Source: CAYJLB01 sp964370845
GTDB taxonomy: Bacteria > Bacillota > Clostridia > Oscillospirales > Ruminococcaceae
Direction: 5' to 3'
Length of the DNA: 29,108 bases
Assembly (NCBI GenBank): GCA_964370845.1
Contig: CAYJLB010000023.1
Coordinates: 1 to 29,108, forward strand
Program-made: the position numbers and the translations under genes
The notes under the pieces: model-generated
Told to the model about the DNA's origin: nothing
Databases searched by the model: none
Seen by the model: the letters and a program-made list of their open reading frames with translations, nothing else
Shown: one piece after another, positions 7,532 to 14,668 of the stretch
How the letters are laid out: each line of letters starts with the position of its first letter
Numbering within the stretch: the first letter of the stretch is position 1

Positions 7532-8815
7532 TTATTTATTCAAAAAACTCAATGCCTTTTGACCAATATCTTTTCTAAAATGAGCCTTTTCAAAATTAAT
7601 TTTCTCTACAGCATTATAAGCTTTTTGCAACGCTTTGTCAAGACAACAACCAGTTGCAGTCACTCCAAGCACACGTCCACCAGCTGTTAAAATCTTATCT
7701 TTATCAGCTTTTGTTCCAGCGTGATAAACAGTTGCCTCTGAAACTTGTCCTTTTTCATCAAGTCCAAGAATTTCAATTCCGCTGTCATATTTTTGTGGAT
7801 AACCGCCTGAAGCCATAATAACGCAAGCTGCACTTTCATCTTTCCACTCAATTTTTATTTCAGCAAGCTTTTCATCATAAACTGCATTAAAAATTTCCAC
7901 TAAATCAGTTTTAAGAAGTGGTAAAACTACTTGTGTTTCAGGGTCGCCAAATCGGCAATTATATTCAATAACTTTTACTCCATTCGGTGTAATCATAAGT
8001 CCAAAGTATAAACAACCTTTAAAAGGTCTACCCTCATTTTCCATTGCTTTTAATGTTGGCAAGAAAATTTTCTCCATACATTCTTTTTCAATTTCTTTTG
8101 TGTAACAAGGGTTAGGTGCAACTGTTCCCATTCCACCAGTGTTTAAGCCCAAATCACCGTCAAAAGCACGTTTGTGGTCCATTGAAGAAATCATAGGAAC
8201 TACTGTTTTTCCATCGCAAAATGATAAAACAGAAACCTCAGGACCTGTCAAAAATTCTTCAACAACAACATTATTTCCACTTTCACCAAAAACTTTATCC
8301 TCCATAATTGAAGTTACAGCATCTTTAGCTTCCTCAAGATTTTGTGCAATAATAACGCCTTTTCCAAGTGCAAGACCGTCAGCTTTTATTACAACAGGAA
8401 AACTACTCTTAGTTTCAAGATATGTAAAAGCTTCCTTAGAATTGGAAAAAACTTCATATAATGCAGTGGGAATATCATATTTTTTCATCAAATCTTTAGA
8501 AAAAACCTTGCTTCCTTCAATAATTGCAGCCGCTTTATTAGGGCCAAAAGTTCTAATTCCTTTTTCATTTAATGCGTCCACCATTCCAAGAACAAGCGGA
8601 TCGTCAGGGGCAACACAAACCATATCAACAGCTAATTTTTCCGCAAGGGAAACAACACCCTCCACGTCAGTTGCCTTAATATCATAACACTCCGCAAATT
8701 TAGCAATTCCTCCATTTCCCGGTGTGCAATATAATTTTTCTACTAATTTACTTTCAGCAAGTTTCATAATTATGGCATGTTCACGACCGCCACCGCCGAT
8801 TACTAATATTTTCAT
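7532..8815 (-). CDS. purD: Phosphoribosylamine-glycine ligase
   Basis: PurD is an ATP-grasp enzyme that joins glycine to phosphoribosylamine (GAR synthesis, step 2 of purine synthesis). The 427-residue length is standard. It shows the N-terminal nucleotide fold GGGGREHA (7-14), the ATP-grasp lysine loop KADGLALGKGV (144-154), and the metal-site segment YNCRFGDPETQVVLPLL in the C-terminal half. The ATG at 8815 is preceded by AAAGGAGA. Immediately upstream of that Shine-Dalgarno lies a strong GC hairpin (8833-8847), which may affect expression. purD is separated from the main pur genes by two unrelated small genes and a repeat cluster, and it precedes ychF. Confidence 0.97.
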   Translation of the reverse strand: MKILVIGGGGREHAIIMKLAESKLVEKLYCTPGNGGIAKFAECYDIKATDVEGVVSLAEKLAVDMVCVAPDDPLVLGMVDALNEKGIRTFGPNKAAAIIEGSKVFSKDLMKKYDIPTALYEVFSNSKEAFTYLETKSSFPVVIKADGLALGKGVIIAQNLEEAKDAVTSIMEDKVFGESGNNVVVEEFLTGPEVSVLSFCDGKTVVPMISSMDHKRAFDGDLGLNTGGMGTVAPNPCYTKEIEKECMEKIFLPTLKAMENEGRPFKGCLYFGLMITPNGVKVIEYNCRFGDPETQVVLPLLKTDLVEIFNAVYDEKLAEIKIEWKDESAACVIMASGGYPQKYDSGIEILGLDEKGQVSEATVYHAGTKADKDKILTAGGRVLGVTATGCCLDKALQKAYNAVEKINFEKAHFRKDIGQKALSFLNK

Positions 8816-8832
8816 AAGGACATCTCTCCTTT

Positions 8833-8847
8833 GCGGGGCAACCCCGC
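8833..8847. repeat. GCGGGG hairpin directly upstream of the purD ribosome binding site
   Basis: GCGGGG-CAA-CCCCGC forms a perfect 6-bp stem with a 3-nt loop in the 55-bp gap between the DUF6176-type gene and purD. On the transcript it ends about 2 nt before the purD Shine-Dalgarno AAAGGAG. The same stem with loop CTT occurs at 3147-3161 in repeat cluster A. It has no T-run on either side, so it is not a standard intrinsic terminator. It could be a solitary member of the dispersed hairpin family. Confidence 0.7.
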
Positions 8848-8870
8848 TGTTATTTGTCTATTAAACTTAT

Positions 8871-9212
8871 CTAAAATGCATCTTCAACCCGTTTAGGGAG
8901 CAATGTTAATTGATGAGTTAAATTTATAGGAACGACACTTTCATCGATGCACTTTCCCCAATACTCAACGTGAATTTTATCCACATCGTGGTTACTATTT
9001 TCAACAGCAATGCCATTTTCACCTTGAATTGAGTACCAATATAAATACATATATTCATCATCTCTTTCGGAAAAAATAGTTTCAACATACATATTTTCCC
9101 CATCCAAAGTTTTAAGCACCGAATCTTTATTATCTTGTAAAAATTTTATCCATTCTAAAGCCTTGTCTTCCATACCTTTTATTACACGAAATTTACTAAG
9201 TTCAACATTCAT
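8871..9212 (-). CDS. DUF6176-type small protein
   Basis: This is a 113-residue protein of unknown function. It begins MNVELSKFRVIKGMEDKALE and has a conserved core with YVETIF, YLYWYSIQGE and a D-K-x-H-V-E-Y-W segment. I recognise these as the family annotated DUF6176 in Firmicutes, reminiscent of small alpha+beta dimeric barrels; that fold idea is inference. An in-frame GTG at 9233 is possible, but the ATG at 9212 is better placed, with TTTGGAG ten bases upstream. It lies between a Cys-rich small gene and purD in the leftward array. Nothing in the sequence ties it to purine synthesis. Confidence 0.75.
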   Translation of the reverse strand: MNVELSKFRVIKGMEDKALEWIKFLQDNKDSVLKTLDGENMYVETIFSERDDEYMYLYWYSIQGENGIAVENSNHDVDKIHVEYWGKCIDESVVPINLTHQLTLLPKRVEDAF

Positions 9213-9277
9213 TTTTCTTGTACTCCAAATCACCTTTTTAATTTGATATTAACTATAATTTCTTGCTTATCATCTAC

Positions 9278-9796
9278 TTATTCTATCCAACCATTATCTG
9301 TATACTTAACTTTTTTATGTGCGTAAGCATACGCATTAGTGTAATCAAACTGTAAAGATGATATGGCAATCAAATCGAGATTAGCTTGCAAGTCTGACAT
9401 TTTAGCAACATCAGTTGTTCCATTATCACGAGAACTTACAGCAAGAATGTCAAACGGGTCATCTCCGTCCTCTCCGTTCCAAAGGTCGCATTGACCATTT
9501 TTTCTGTTTTCACAGTCCATACACGCTTCAATACCAGATTTTTTGTCACTTTCCAATATTGCACTTATATCTTTGTCGCTGCCGCATAAACATTTAATTT
9601 CGTCTTGGTCGCAGTCGCAAGATATTTCAGATTTTTCTCCTTCAATACTTTCCTTTGTAGAAATATTCTTATCGGAAATAATATTATCAAGCAAAGATGA
9701 AAAAGATAAGTCGGATAATTTATTAGTGGTTAATGTATTAGTAAGCATACTTTGATTAATATGAATAGGGTATCTGTCGAGTTTTGCAATTTGCAT
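9278..9796 (-). CDS. Uncharacterised Cys-rich protein
   Basis: I do not recognise this 172-residue protein. It has no signal peptide or membrane segment. Residues 1-58 are Ser/Thr/Asn-rich and probably flexible. Seven cysteines then fall within 44 residues: C60-x-C62, C69-x-C71, C92-x2-C95 and C103, an arrangement that could bind a metal or cluster. The C-terminal third is acidic and then aromatic (FDYTNAYAYAHKKVKY). The ATG at 9796 has GAAAGGAAG about eight bases upstream; an in-frame extension to 9847 lacks a site. It lies upstream of the DUF6176-type gene (gap 65 bp) and downstream of repeat cluster C. The frame is intact, but the lack of recognised homologues keeps confidence moderate. 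Confidence 0.6.
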   Translation of the reverse strand: MQIAKLDRYPIHINQSMLTNTLTTNKLSDLSFSSLLDNIISDKNISTKESIEGEKSEISCDCDQDEIKCLCGSDKDISAILESDKKSGIEACMDCENRKNGQCDLWNGEDGDDPFDILAVSSRDNGTTDVAKMSDLQANLDLIAISSLQFDYTNAYAYAHKKVKYTDNGWIE

Positions 9797-9847
9797 AACA
9801 ATCTTCCTTTCGTCATATAAATAACCTGTATAGTTTGTGTTGGACAC

Positions 9848-10287
9848 GCATTGTATGCATGCCGATTAACAAAATAAAATTCAAATGACCATTGCGGAAT
9901 GCATACAATGCATTCCCTACTATTGAAAAAAAGCACTACATAAACATCCCGCACGGACGACCACAGGTCGCCCCTACAGAACTAGTGAAAAACAGCGAGT
10001 GCAAGCCTTACCTAAATCAAAGAAAAAAATCCCATCGCAACACGAACTTATCCTATTTTACTTTGTAAAGTGCGAGTATGGGTCAAGCGTCACGCAAAAA
10101 AAATTCTAGTCATAACAATTTTCGACCTCGCAGTAGCTACATATCCTATTTTGCTTTGTTAAAGTGCGAGTATGGGTCAAGCGTCACGCAAAAAAAGTTC
10201 TAGTCATAACAATTTTCGACCTCGCAGTAGCTACATATCCTATTTTGCTTTGTTAAAGTGCGGGCATGGGTCAAGCGTCACGCTTGA
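9848..10287. repeat. Repeat cluster C downstream of purH
   Basis: This non-coding stretch begins with an inverted pair (9848-9863 and 9896-9911, one mismatch over 16 nt). The right copy also forms its own hairpin, GGAATGCA-TACAA-TGCATTCC (9896-9916), followed by CTAC. A GGACGACC-ACA-GGTCGCCC element plus CCTACA follows (about 9954-9975). From 10041 there is a tandem array: a partial unit to 10082, two 94-bp units (10083-10176 and 10177-10270; three differences), and a final partial unit ending in CAAGCGTCACGCTTG (10272-10286). The array stops 1-2 bases from the purH stop codon (10288-10290). The units share CCTCGCAG, CCTATTTTGCT and GTGCGGGCATGG blocks with clusters A and B. Confidence 0.82.
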
Positions 10288-11460
10288 TTAGTGGTGGAAA
10301 AGTCTAATTCCGTTCATTGCCATTGCAATGTCGTATTTATCGCAAGTTTCAATAACATTATCATCTCTAATAGAACCACCTGGTTGAACAATGTAAGAAA
10401 CACCGCTCTTTTTCGCTCTTTCAATATTATCGCCAAATGGGAAGAATGCATCAGAACCAAGAGCTACTCCTGATTGTTTAGATAGCCATTCTTTCTTTTG
10501 TGAGGCAGTAAATACTTCTGGTTTCACCTTGAAAATATTTTGCCAAACTCCGTCAGCTAGAACATCTTCAAATTCTTCACCGATGAACACGTCAATTGCA
10601 TTATCTCTGTCCGCACGTCTAATTCCGTCAACAAACTCTAAGTTTAATACTTGCGGAGCTTGACGAAGTAGCCAGTTGTCAGCTTTACTTCCAGCAAGTC
10701 TAGTACAGTGAATTCTTGACTGTTGTCCAGCACCAATACCAATAGCTTGACCGTCTTTTACATAACAAACTGAATTACTTTGAGTGTATTTTAATGTAAT
10801 TAATGACATAATTAAGTCATTTTTATTTTCCTCTGGAATGTTTTTGTTGTTTGTAACAATATTGTCAAGAACTGATTTATCAATTTTGATTTCATTTCTT
10901 CCTTGCTCAAAAGTAATTCCGAAAATTTGCTTTCTTTCCAGTGGTTCAGGAATGTAATTTTCATCAATTTTGATAATATTAAAGCTTCCTTTTCTCTTTG
11001 ATTTTAGGATTTCAAGAGCCTTTTCAGTATAGCCAGGAGCAATAATTCCGTCAGAAACTTCTCTTTGAATAATAGTTGCAGTTTCTTCATCACAAACATC
11101 TGAAAGTGCAATAAAATCGCCGTAAGAACTCATTCTATCAGCACCTCTTGCCCTTGCATAAGCACAAGCTAAAGGTGATAATTTCAAATCATCAACAAAA
11201 TAAATTTTCTTTAACGTATCGGAAAGAGGAAGTGCTAAACCAACGCCAGCTGGTGAAACGTGCTTGAAAGAAGTCGCAGCAGCAAAGCCAGTTGCTTCTT
11301 TTAACTCTTTAACAAGTTGCCAACCGTTAAGTGCGTCCATAAAATTAATGTAGCCAGGTTTTCCGTTTAAAACTTCGATAGGCAAATCTTTTCCGTCAAT
11401 AAAAATTCTCGCAGGTTTTTGGTTAGGGTTACAACCATATTTTAATTCTAATTCAGCCAT
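10288..11460 (-). CDS. purH: Stand-alone AICAR transformylase (PurH C-terminal activity only)
   Basis: This enzyme formylates AICAR to FAICAR with 10-formyl-tetrahydrofolate, the second-last step to IMP. The 390-residue protein corresponds to the transformylase half of bifunctional PurH. It begins at the NPNQKPA region and carries the catalytic Lys-His pair as K66-H67 in SFKHVSPAGVGL, the QSNSVCYVKDGQAIGIGAGQQSR block, and the C-terminal YIVQPGGSIRDD and MAMNGIRLFHH. The MGS-fold IMP cyclohydrolase domain is absent; purO next door supplies that step. The ATG at 11460 has TAGGAGGAAA upstream, and purO ends 12 bp before it. The stop codon is followed within two bases by a repeat palindrome. The single-domain architecture appears native, not truncated. 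Confidence 0.95.
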   Translation of the reverse strand: MAELELKYGCNPNQKPARIFIDGKDLPIEVLNGKPGYINFMDALNGWQLVKELKEATGFAAATSFKHVSPAGVGLALPLSDTLKKIYFVDDLKLSPLACAYARARGADRMSSYGDFIALSDVCDEETATIIQREVSDGIIAPGYTEKALEILKSKRKGSFNIIKIDENYIPEPLERKQIFGITFEQGRNEIKIDKSVLDNIVTNNKNIPEENKNDLIMSLITLKYTQSNSVCYVKDGQAIGIGAGQQSRIHCTRLAGSKADNWLLRQAPQVLNLEFVDGIRRADRDNAIDVFIGEEFEDVLADGVWQNIFKVKPEVFTASQKKEWLSKQSGVALGSDAFFPFGDNIERAKKSGVSYIVQPGGSIRDDNVIETCDKYDIAMAMNGIRLFHH

Positions 11461-11472
11461 TATAATTTCCTC

Positions 11473-12189
11473 CTATTTATCGTGCTTGTTAATAATATTT
11501 GTTTGAACTTCGCCATTTTCAAGGTTTACATATCTTACAAAAAGTGAAACTTTATTGTCTTCATTTAGATTTTCCCAAAGATTATTTGTAAAATCATCAA
11601 TATTTGAAGTAGTAGCAATTTTCACAGGCTCACCCTCAAAAGAAGGGATTGGATTGCCATCACATTTATAAGTGTGGATAAAATGTCCCACTCCATTAAT
11701 TGGGTTTGAGTATGAAAATTCATATCTTTGACATGAAGATGGGTCACCGTCAGCACTCTTTAAAATTGAAAGTGCGTAGTTAAATTCACCTTTGTCAACT
11801 TTTACAACTCCAGAAATTCTAGGTGTATAATTTGGTGCATCAGGCTCAAATTCACGAGTTCTTAAAGCTTGTTCAAAGGTAAATTGTTTGTTCATAAGTT
11901 CGTGAATTGTATCAGTTTGGTCGCCATTTGTCACAATAGTTTTGTTCCCTAAACTTCTTACAGGGTGGTATATAATTAAACTAGGGTCAGTCATTTTTGA
12001 CTCGTCAAAAGCCTTAGTTCTAATCCCATCATCAGTTGTTTCAAAAACTCTATTTCTTGAATTTTCACTTCTTCCCATAATAAAATAAGCCATTGTAGCA
12101 AATTTTCCACAAGGTGATTTTCCAAGGATAATCCCTCTCCCTGGGTAAGAATTTTCAGATAATAATTTTTCAATTGACATAATTTCCAT
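11473..12189 (-). CDS. purO: IMP cyclohydrolase, PurO type
   Basis: PurO closes FAICAR to IMP, the last step of purine synthesis. It belongs to the family first known from archaea and unrelated in sequence to the N-terminal domain of PurH. The 238-residue protein has family signatures GRSENSRNR (39-47), DPSLIIYHPVR (68-78) and VTNGDQTDTI (86-95). It lies between purN (gap 15 bp) and the stand-alone AICAR transformylase (gap 12 bp), so the pair replaces fused PurH. Start ATG 12189 has AAAGGACGG at good spacing; a second ATG at 12180 is a possible alternative. Several Clostridia use this arrangement. Confidence 0.92.
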   Translation of the reverse strand: MEIMSIEKLLSENSYPGRGIILGKSPCGKFATMAYFIMGRSENSRNRVFETTDDGIRTKAFDESKMTDPSLIIYHPVRSLGNKTIVTNGDQTDTIHELMNKQFTFEQALRTREFEPDAPNYTPRISGVVKVDKGEFNYALSILKSADGDPSSCQRYEFSYSNPINGVGHFIHTYKCDGNPIPSFEGEPVKIATTSNIDDFTNNLWENLNEDNKVSLFVRYVNLENGEVQTNIINKHDK

Positions 12190-12204
12190 AATAATCCGTC
12201 CTTT

Positions 12205-12831
12205 CTAGTCTAAAACATAAGCAATATTATTTTCAATTATAATTTTTTCTTCACAAAATTTTGAAACTGCAAGAGGTAAAATTTCCCACTCTGCTTCTTC
12301 CATAACTCTTTTTTGTAATATTTCAGGGCTGTCACCTTTTTTTACTGCAACAGATTTTTGCAATATAATCGGGCCTCCATCACATTCTTCTGTTACAAAG
12401 TGAACAGTTGCCCCAGTCAGCTTAACTCCGCTTTCTAAAACAGCTTTGTGAACGTGCAAGCCATAGTATCCTTTTCCGCAAAATGACGGGATTAAAGCAG
12501 GGTGAACGTTAATCATTTTTCCAGCAAAAGCATCAGTGACATTTTCATCAAGAATTGTCATAAAACCCGCATATACAACTAAATCTGCCCCTTCTTCAAG
12601 CAAAACTTCCCTCATTGCAGCGCTGTACAAAGACACGTTTTCGTAATCTTTTCGCTTCAAAACTTTAGTTTTAATGCCATTTTCTTTCGCACGAGTTAAA
12701 GCATAAGCCTCATCATTTGAAGCGATTACCAAAGTAATTTCGCCATTATTTATTTTTCCACTTTTTTGTGCATCAATTAAAGCTTGTAAATTAGTTCCAC
12801 CACCCGAAACTAAAACCGCAATTTTTTTCAT
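12205..12831 (-). CDS. purN: Phosphoribosylglycinamide formyltransferase
   Basis: PurN transfers a formyl group from 10-formyl-tetrahydrofolate to GAR (step 3 of purine synthesis). The 208-residue protein shows the phosphate-binding SGGGTN (9-14) and the catalytic residues N108 and H110 in INVHPALIPSF and D151 in CDGGPII, matching the Asn-His-Asp triad of E. coli PurN. The ATG at 12831 has GGAGG only four bases upstream, a rather short spacing. It is 21 bp downstream of a HAD phosphatase gene and 15 bp upstream of purO in the leftward operon. Confidence 0.97.
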   Translation of the reverse strand: MKKIAVLVSGGGTNLQALIDAQKSGKINNGEITLVIASNDEAYALTRAKENGIKTKVLKRKDYENVSLYSAAMREVLLEEGADLVVYAGFMTILDENVTDAFAGKMINVHPALIPSFCGKGYYGLHVHKAVLESGVKLTGATVHFVTEECDGGPIILQKSVAVKKGDSPEILQKRVMEEAEWEILPLAVSKFCEEKIIIENNIAYVLD

Positions 12832-12852
12832 AAAACCTCCGAATTCCCAAAA

Positions 12853-13509
12853 TTACACCGATAACAATAAATCAGCTATTTCAGCAGTTGTTTCAACGAT
12901 ATATTTTACGTTGTTTTCTTCAAATTCTTCCCTTGTTCCAAACCCATAAAGCACACCTAAAGTGTCAATTCCAACAATATTCGCTCCCATAGCGTCATAT
13001 TTAGTGTCGCCAACTAAAATAGATTTATCTTTTTCAAGAGTGTTTAATGTTTCAAAAGCGTGATTTAAAACATCTTCTTTATGTAAAATTGTTCCGTCTA
13101 AAGAAGCTCCAAAAATCTCATCAAAATATTTGTCAAACTCTAATTTTTCTAATATTATCTTTGCAAAATGAAGTGGTTTTGACGTTCCTAAATATAGCTT
13201 TTTACCAGCATTTTTAAGGCGAATTAAAGTTCCCTCCATACCCTCATAAGCAGTACACTCCAAAATTCCTTTAACCGAATATCGCTCGCGATAATAAGAA
13301 ATAACTTCATCAATTTCTTCTTTCGTAAAATCAAAATGAACAGAAAAAGAATGACTTAAAGGTGGTCCAATAAATGTATCAAGAACTTTTTCATCATAGT
13401 CTTTTACATTCATTTTTTCAAGGGCATATTTTAAACTCTTGGTTACTCCCTCTTTTGAGTTAATAATCGTTCCGTCTAAATCTACAAAAATATTCTCGTA
13501 ATTCTTCAT
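12853..13509 (-). CDS. HAD-superfamily phosphatase, phosphoglycolate phosphatase-like
   Basis: This is a 218-residue haloacid-dehalogenase-type hydrolase with the nucleophile and acid Asps D10 and D12 in FVDLDGTI, motif II Thr-Ser (109-110, followed by K111), and motif IV VGDTKYDA (166-173). The helical cap between residues 16 and 80 fits the Gph/PgpB-like subfamily. Its substrate is unknown. Sitting between purM and purN, it could act on a nucleotide or a sugar phosphate, but that is inference. I chose the ATG at 13509, where the conserved fold begins and GGAGG lies about 13 bases upstream. An in-frame ORF extends to 13569 without support. A hairpin-rich 90-bp gap separates it from purM. Confidence 0.85.
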   Translation of the reverse strand: MKNYENIFVDLDGTIINSKEGVTKSLKYALEKMNVKDYDEKVLDTFIGPPLSHSFSVHFDFTKEEIDEVISYYRERYSVKGILECTAYEGMEGTLIRLKNAGKKLYLGTSKPLHFAKIILEKLEFDKYFDEIFGASLDGTILHKEDVLNHAFETLNTLEKDKSILVGDTKYDAMGANIVGIDTLGVLYGFGTREEFEENNVKYIVETTAEIADLLLSV

Positions 13510-13543
13510 ATAATTATGAATTCCTCCAAAATATAAAACTCTC

Positions 13544-13588
13544 AAAAAAACGGCAATACCGCATAACACTAAAACTAGAATTATGCGG
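13544..13588 (-). promoter_or_regulatory. Candidate RNA switch or processing hairpins between purM and the HAD gene
   Basis: On the leftward transcript CCGCATAA and TTATGCGG (13581-13588 and 13559-13566) form a perfect 8-bp stem. Its right arm overlaps a short CGG-TATTG-CCG hairpin (about 13551-13561) that is followed directly by seven Ts (13544-13550). The two structures cannot form fully together, which is the layout of a weak attenuator. The second stem is only three base pairs, so termination is uncertain. Confidence 0.35.
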
Positions 13589-13599
13589 AATTAAACCAC

Positions 13600-14646
13600 T
13601 TATTTAATTATAACACCCTCGTCACTGTCAACTAAAGTTCCAAGAACATAAGCTTCCTCACCATTTGCTTTAAGGATTGAAAGTGCAGTGTCAACATCAT
13701 TTTTATCAACTACAACGCACATTCCAACGCCCATGTTGAAAGTGTTAAACATATCTCTTTCAGGGACATTTCCTGTTTTCATGATAAGTTCAAAAATAGG
13801 AAGAACTCTCACATCTTCTCTATTAATTTCAGCAGAAATACCCTTAGGAAGTGAACGTGGAATATTTTCGTAAAATCCACCGCCTGTAATATGAGAAATT
13901 GACTTAACAGCAACTTCTTTTAACAAAGCTAGAATTGGTTTTACATAAATTTTTGTAGGTGTAATCAATGTTTCACCAAGAGTTGTTCCAAGTTCGGAAT
14001 AATGTCTTGCTAAATTAACCTCAGTTACAGAAAATACCTTTCTAACAAGAGAAAATCCGTTGGAATGAACACCGCTTGAAGGAAGTGCAATTATCACGTC
14101 CCCAGCCTTTTGACTTTCCGGTTTAAGAATTTTATCCTTGTCGACAATTCCAACTGAAAAACCAGCTAAATCGTATTCATCTTCAGGGTAAAATCCTGGC
14201 ATTTCAGCAGTTTCACCGCCAACTAAAGCACAGTCGGACATAACGCAACCGTCAGCAATTCCCTCAACAATTTTAGCAATTTTTTCAGGAACATTTTTTC
14301 CACAAGCAATATAATCAAGGAAAAATTGTGGTTTCGCGCCACAGCAAATTATATCATTTACACACATAGCGACACAGTCAATGCCCACAGTGTTATGTTT
14401 GTCCATTAAAAAAGCAAGTTTAAGTTTAGTTCCAACACCGTCAGTGCCCGAAACTAAAACAGGTTTTTTTATATCAGTGATATCAAGTTCAAAAAGACCT
14501 CCAAAACCGCCAATTCCCGAAAGAACTCCACTAGTCATAGTTCTCCCAACGTGTTCTTTCATAAGCTCAACAGCTTTGTAACCAGCAGTTACGTCAACAC
14601 CCGCTTCTTTATAGCTATTACTATAGCTATTGCTTTCGCTACTCAT
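13600..14646 (-). CDS. purM: Phosphoribosylformylglycinamidine cyclo-ligase
   Basis: PurM (AIR synthetase) closes the imidazole ring, turning FGAM into AIR with ATP. The 348-residue protein has the usual features: GVDVTAGYKAVELM at the N-terminus, the ATP-site segment VSGTDGVGTKLKLAF (65-79), GGETAEMPGFY, and the C-terminal SHITGGGFYENIPR block. The N-terminus carries a small direct repeat (NSY at 6-8 and 10-12, from a duplicated AATAGCTAT). ATG 14646 has AAAGGAATT upstream. It follows purF by 22 bp and is followed after 90 bp by the HAD gene. Confidence 0.97.
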   Translation of the reverse strand: MSSESNSYSNSYKEAGVDVTAGYKAVELMKEHVGRTMTSGVLSGIGGFGGLFELDITDIKKPVLVSGTDGVGTKLKLAFLMDKHNTVGIDCVAMCVNDIICCGAKPQFFLDYIACGKNVPEKIAKIVEGIADGCVMSDCALVGGETAEMPGFYPEDEYDLAGFSVGIVDKDKILKPESQKAGDVIIALPSSGVHSNGFSLVRKVFSVTEVNLARHYSELGTTLGETLITPTKIYVKPILALLKEVAVKSISHITGGGFYENIPRSLPKGISAEINREDVRVLPIFELIMKTGNVPERDMFNTFNMGVGMCVVVDKNDVDTALSILKANGEEAYVLGTLVDSDEGVIIK

Positions 14647-14668
14647 TATAAATCACAATTCCTTTCAA

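Noticed and set aside
8139..8687. 182-codon plus-strand ORF inside purD
   Set aside because: It is antisense to a well-conserved enzyme, Ser/Thr/Pro-rich in the way typical of shadow frames, and has no ribosome site.
9730..9954. 74-codon minus-strand ORF upstream of the Cys-rich gene
   Set aside because: It spans the inverted repeats of cluster C and overlaps the supported start of the neighbouring gene.
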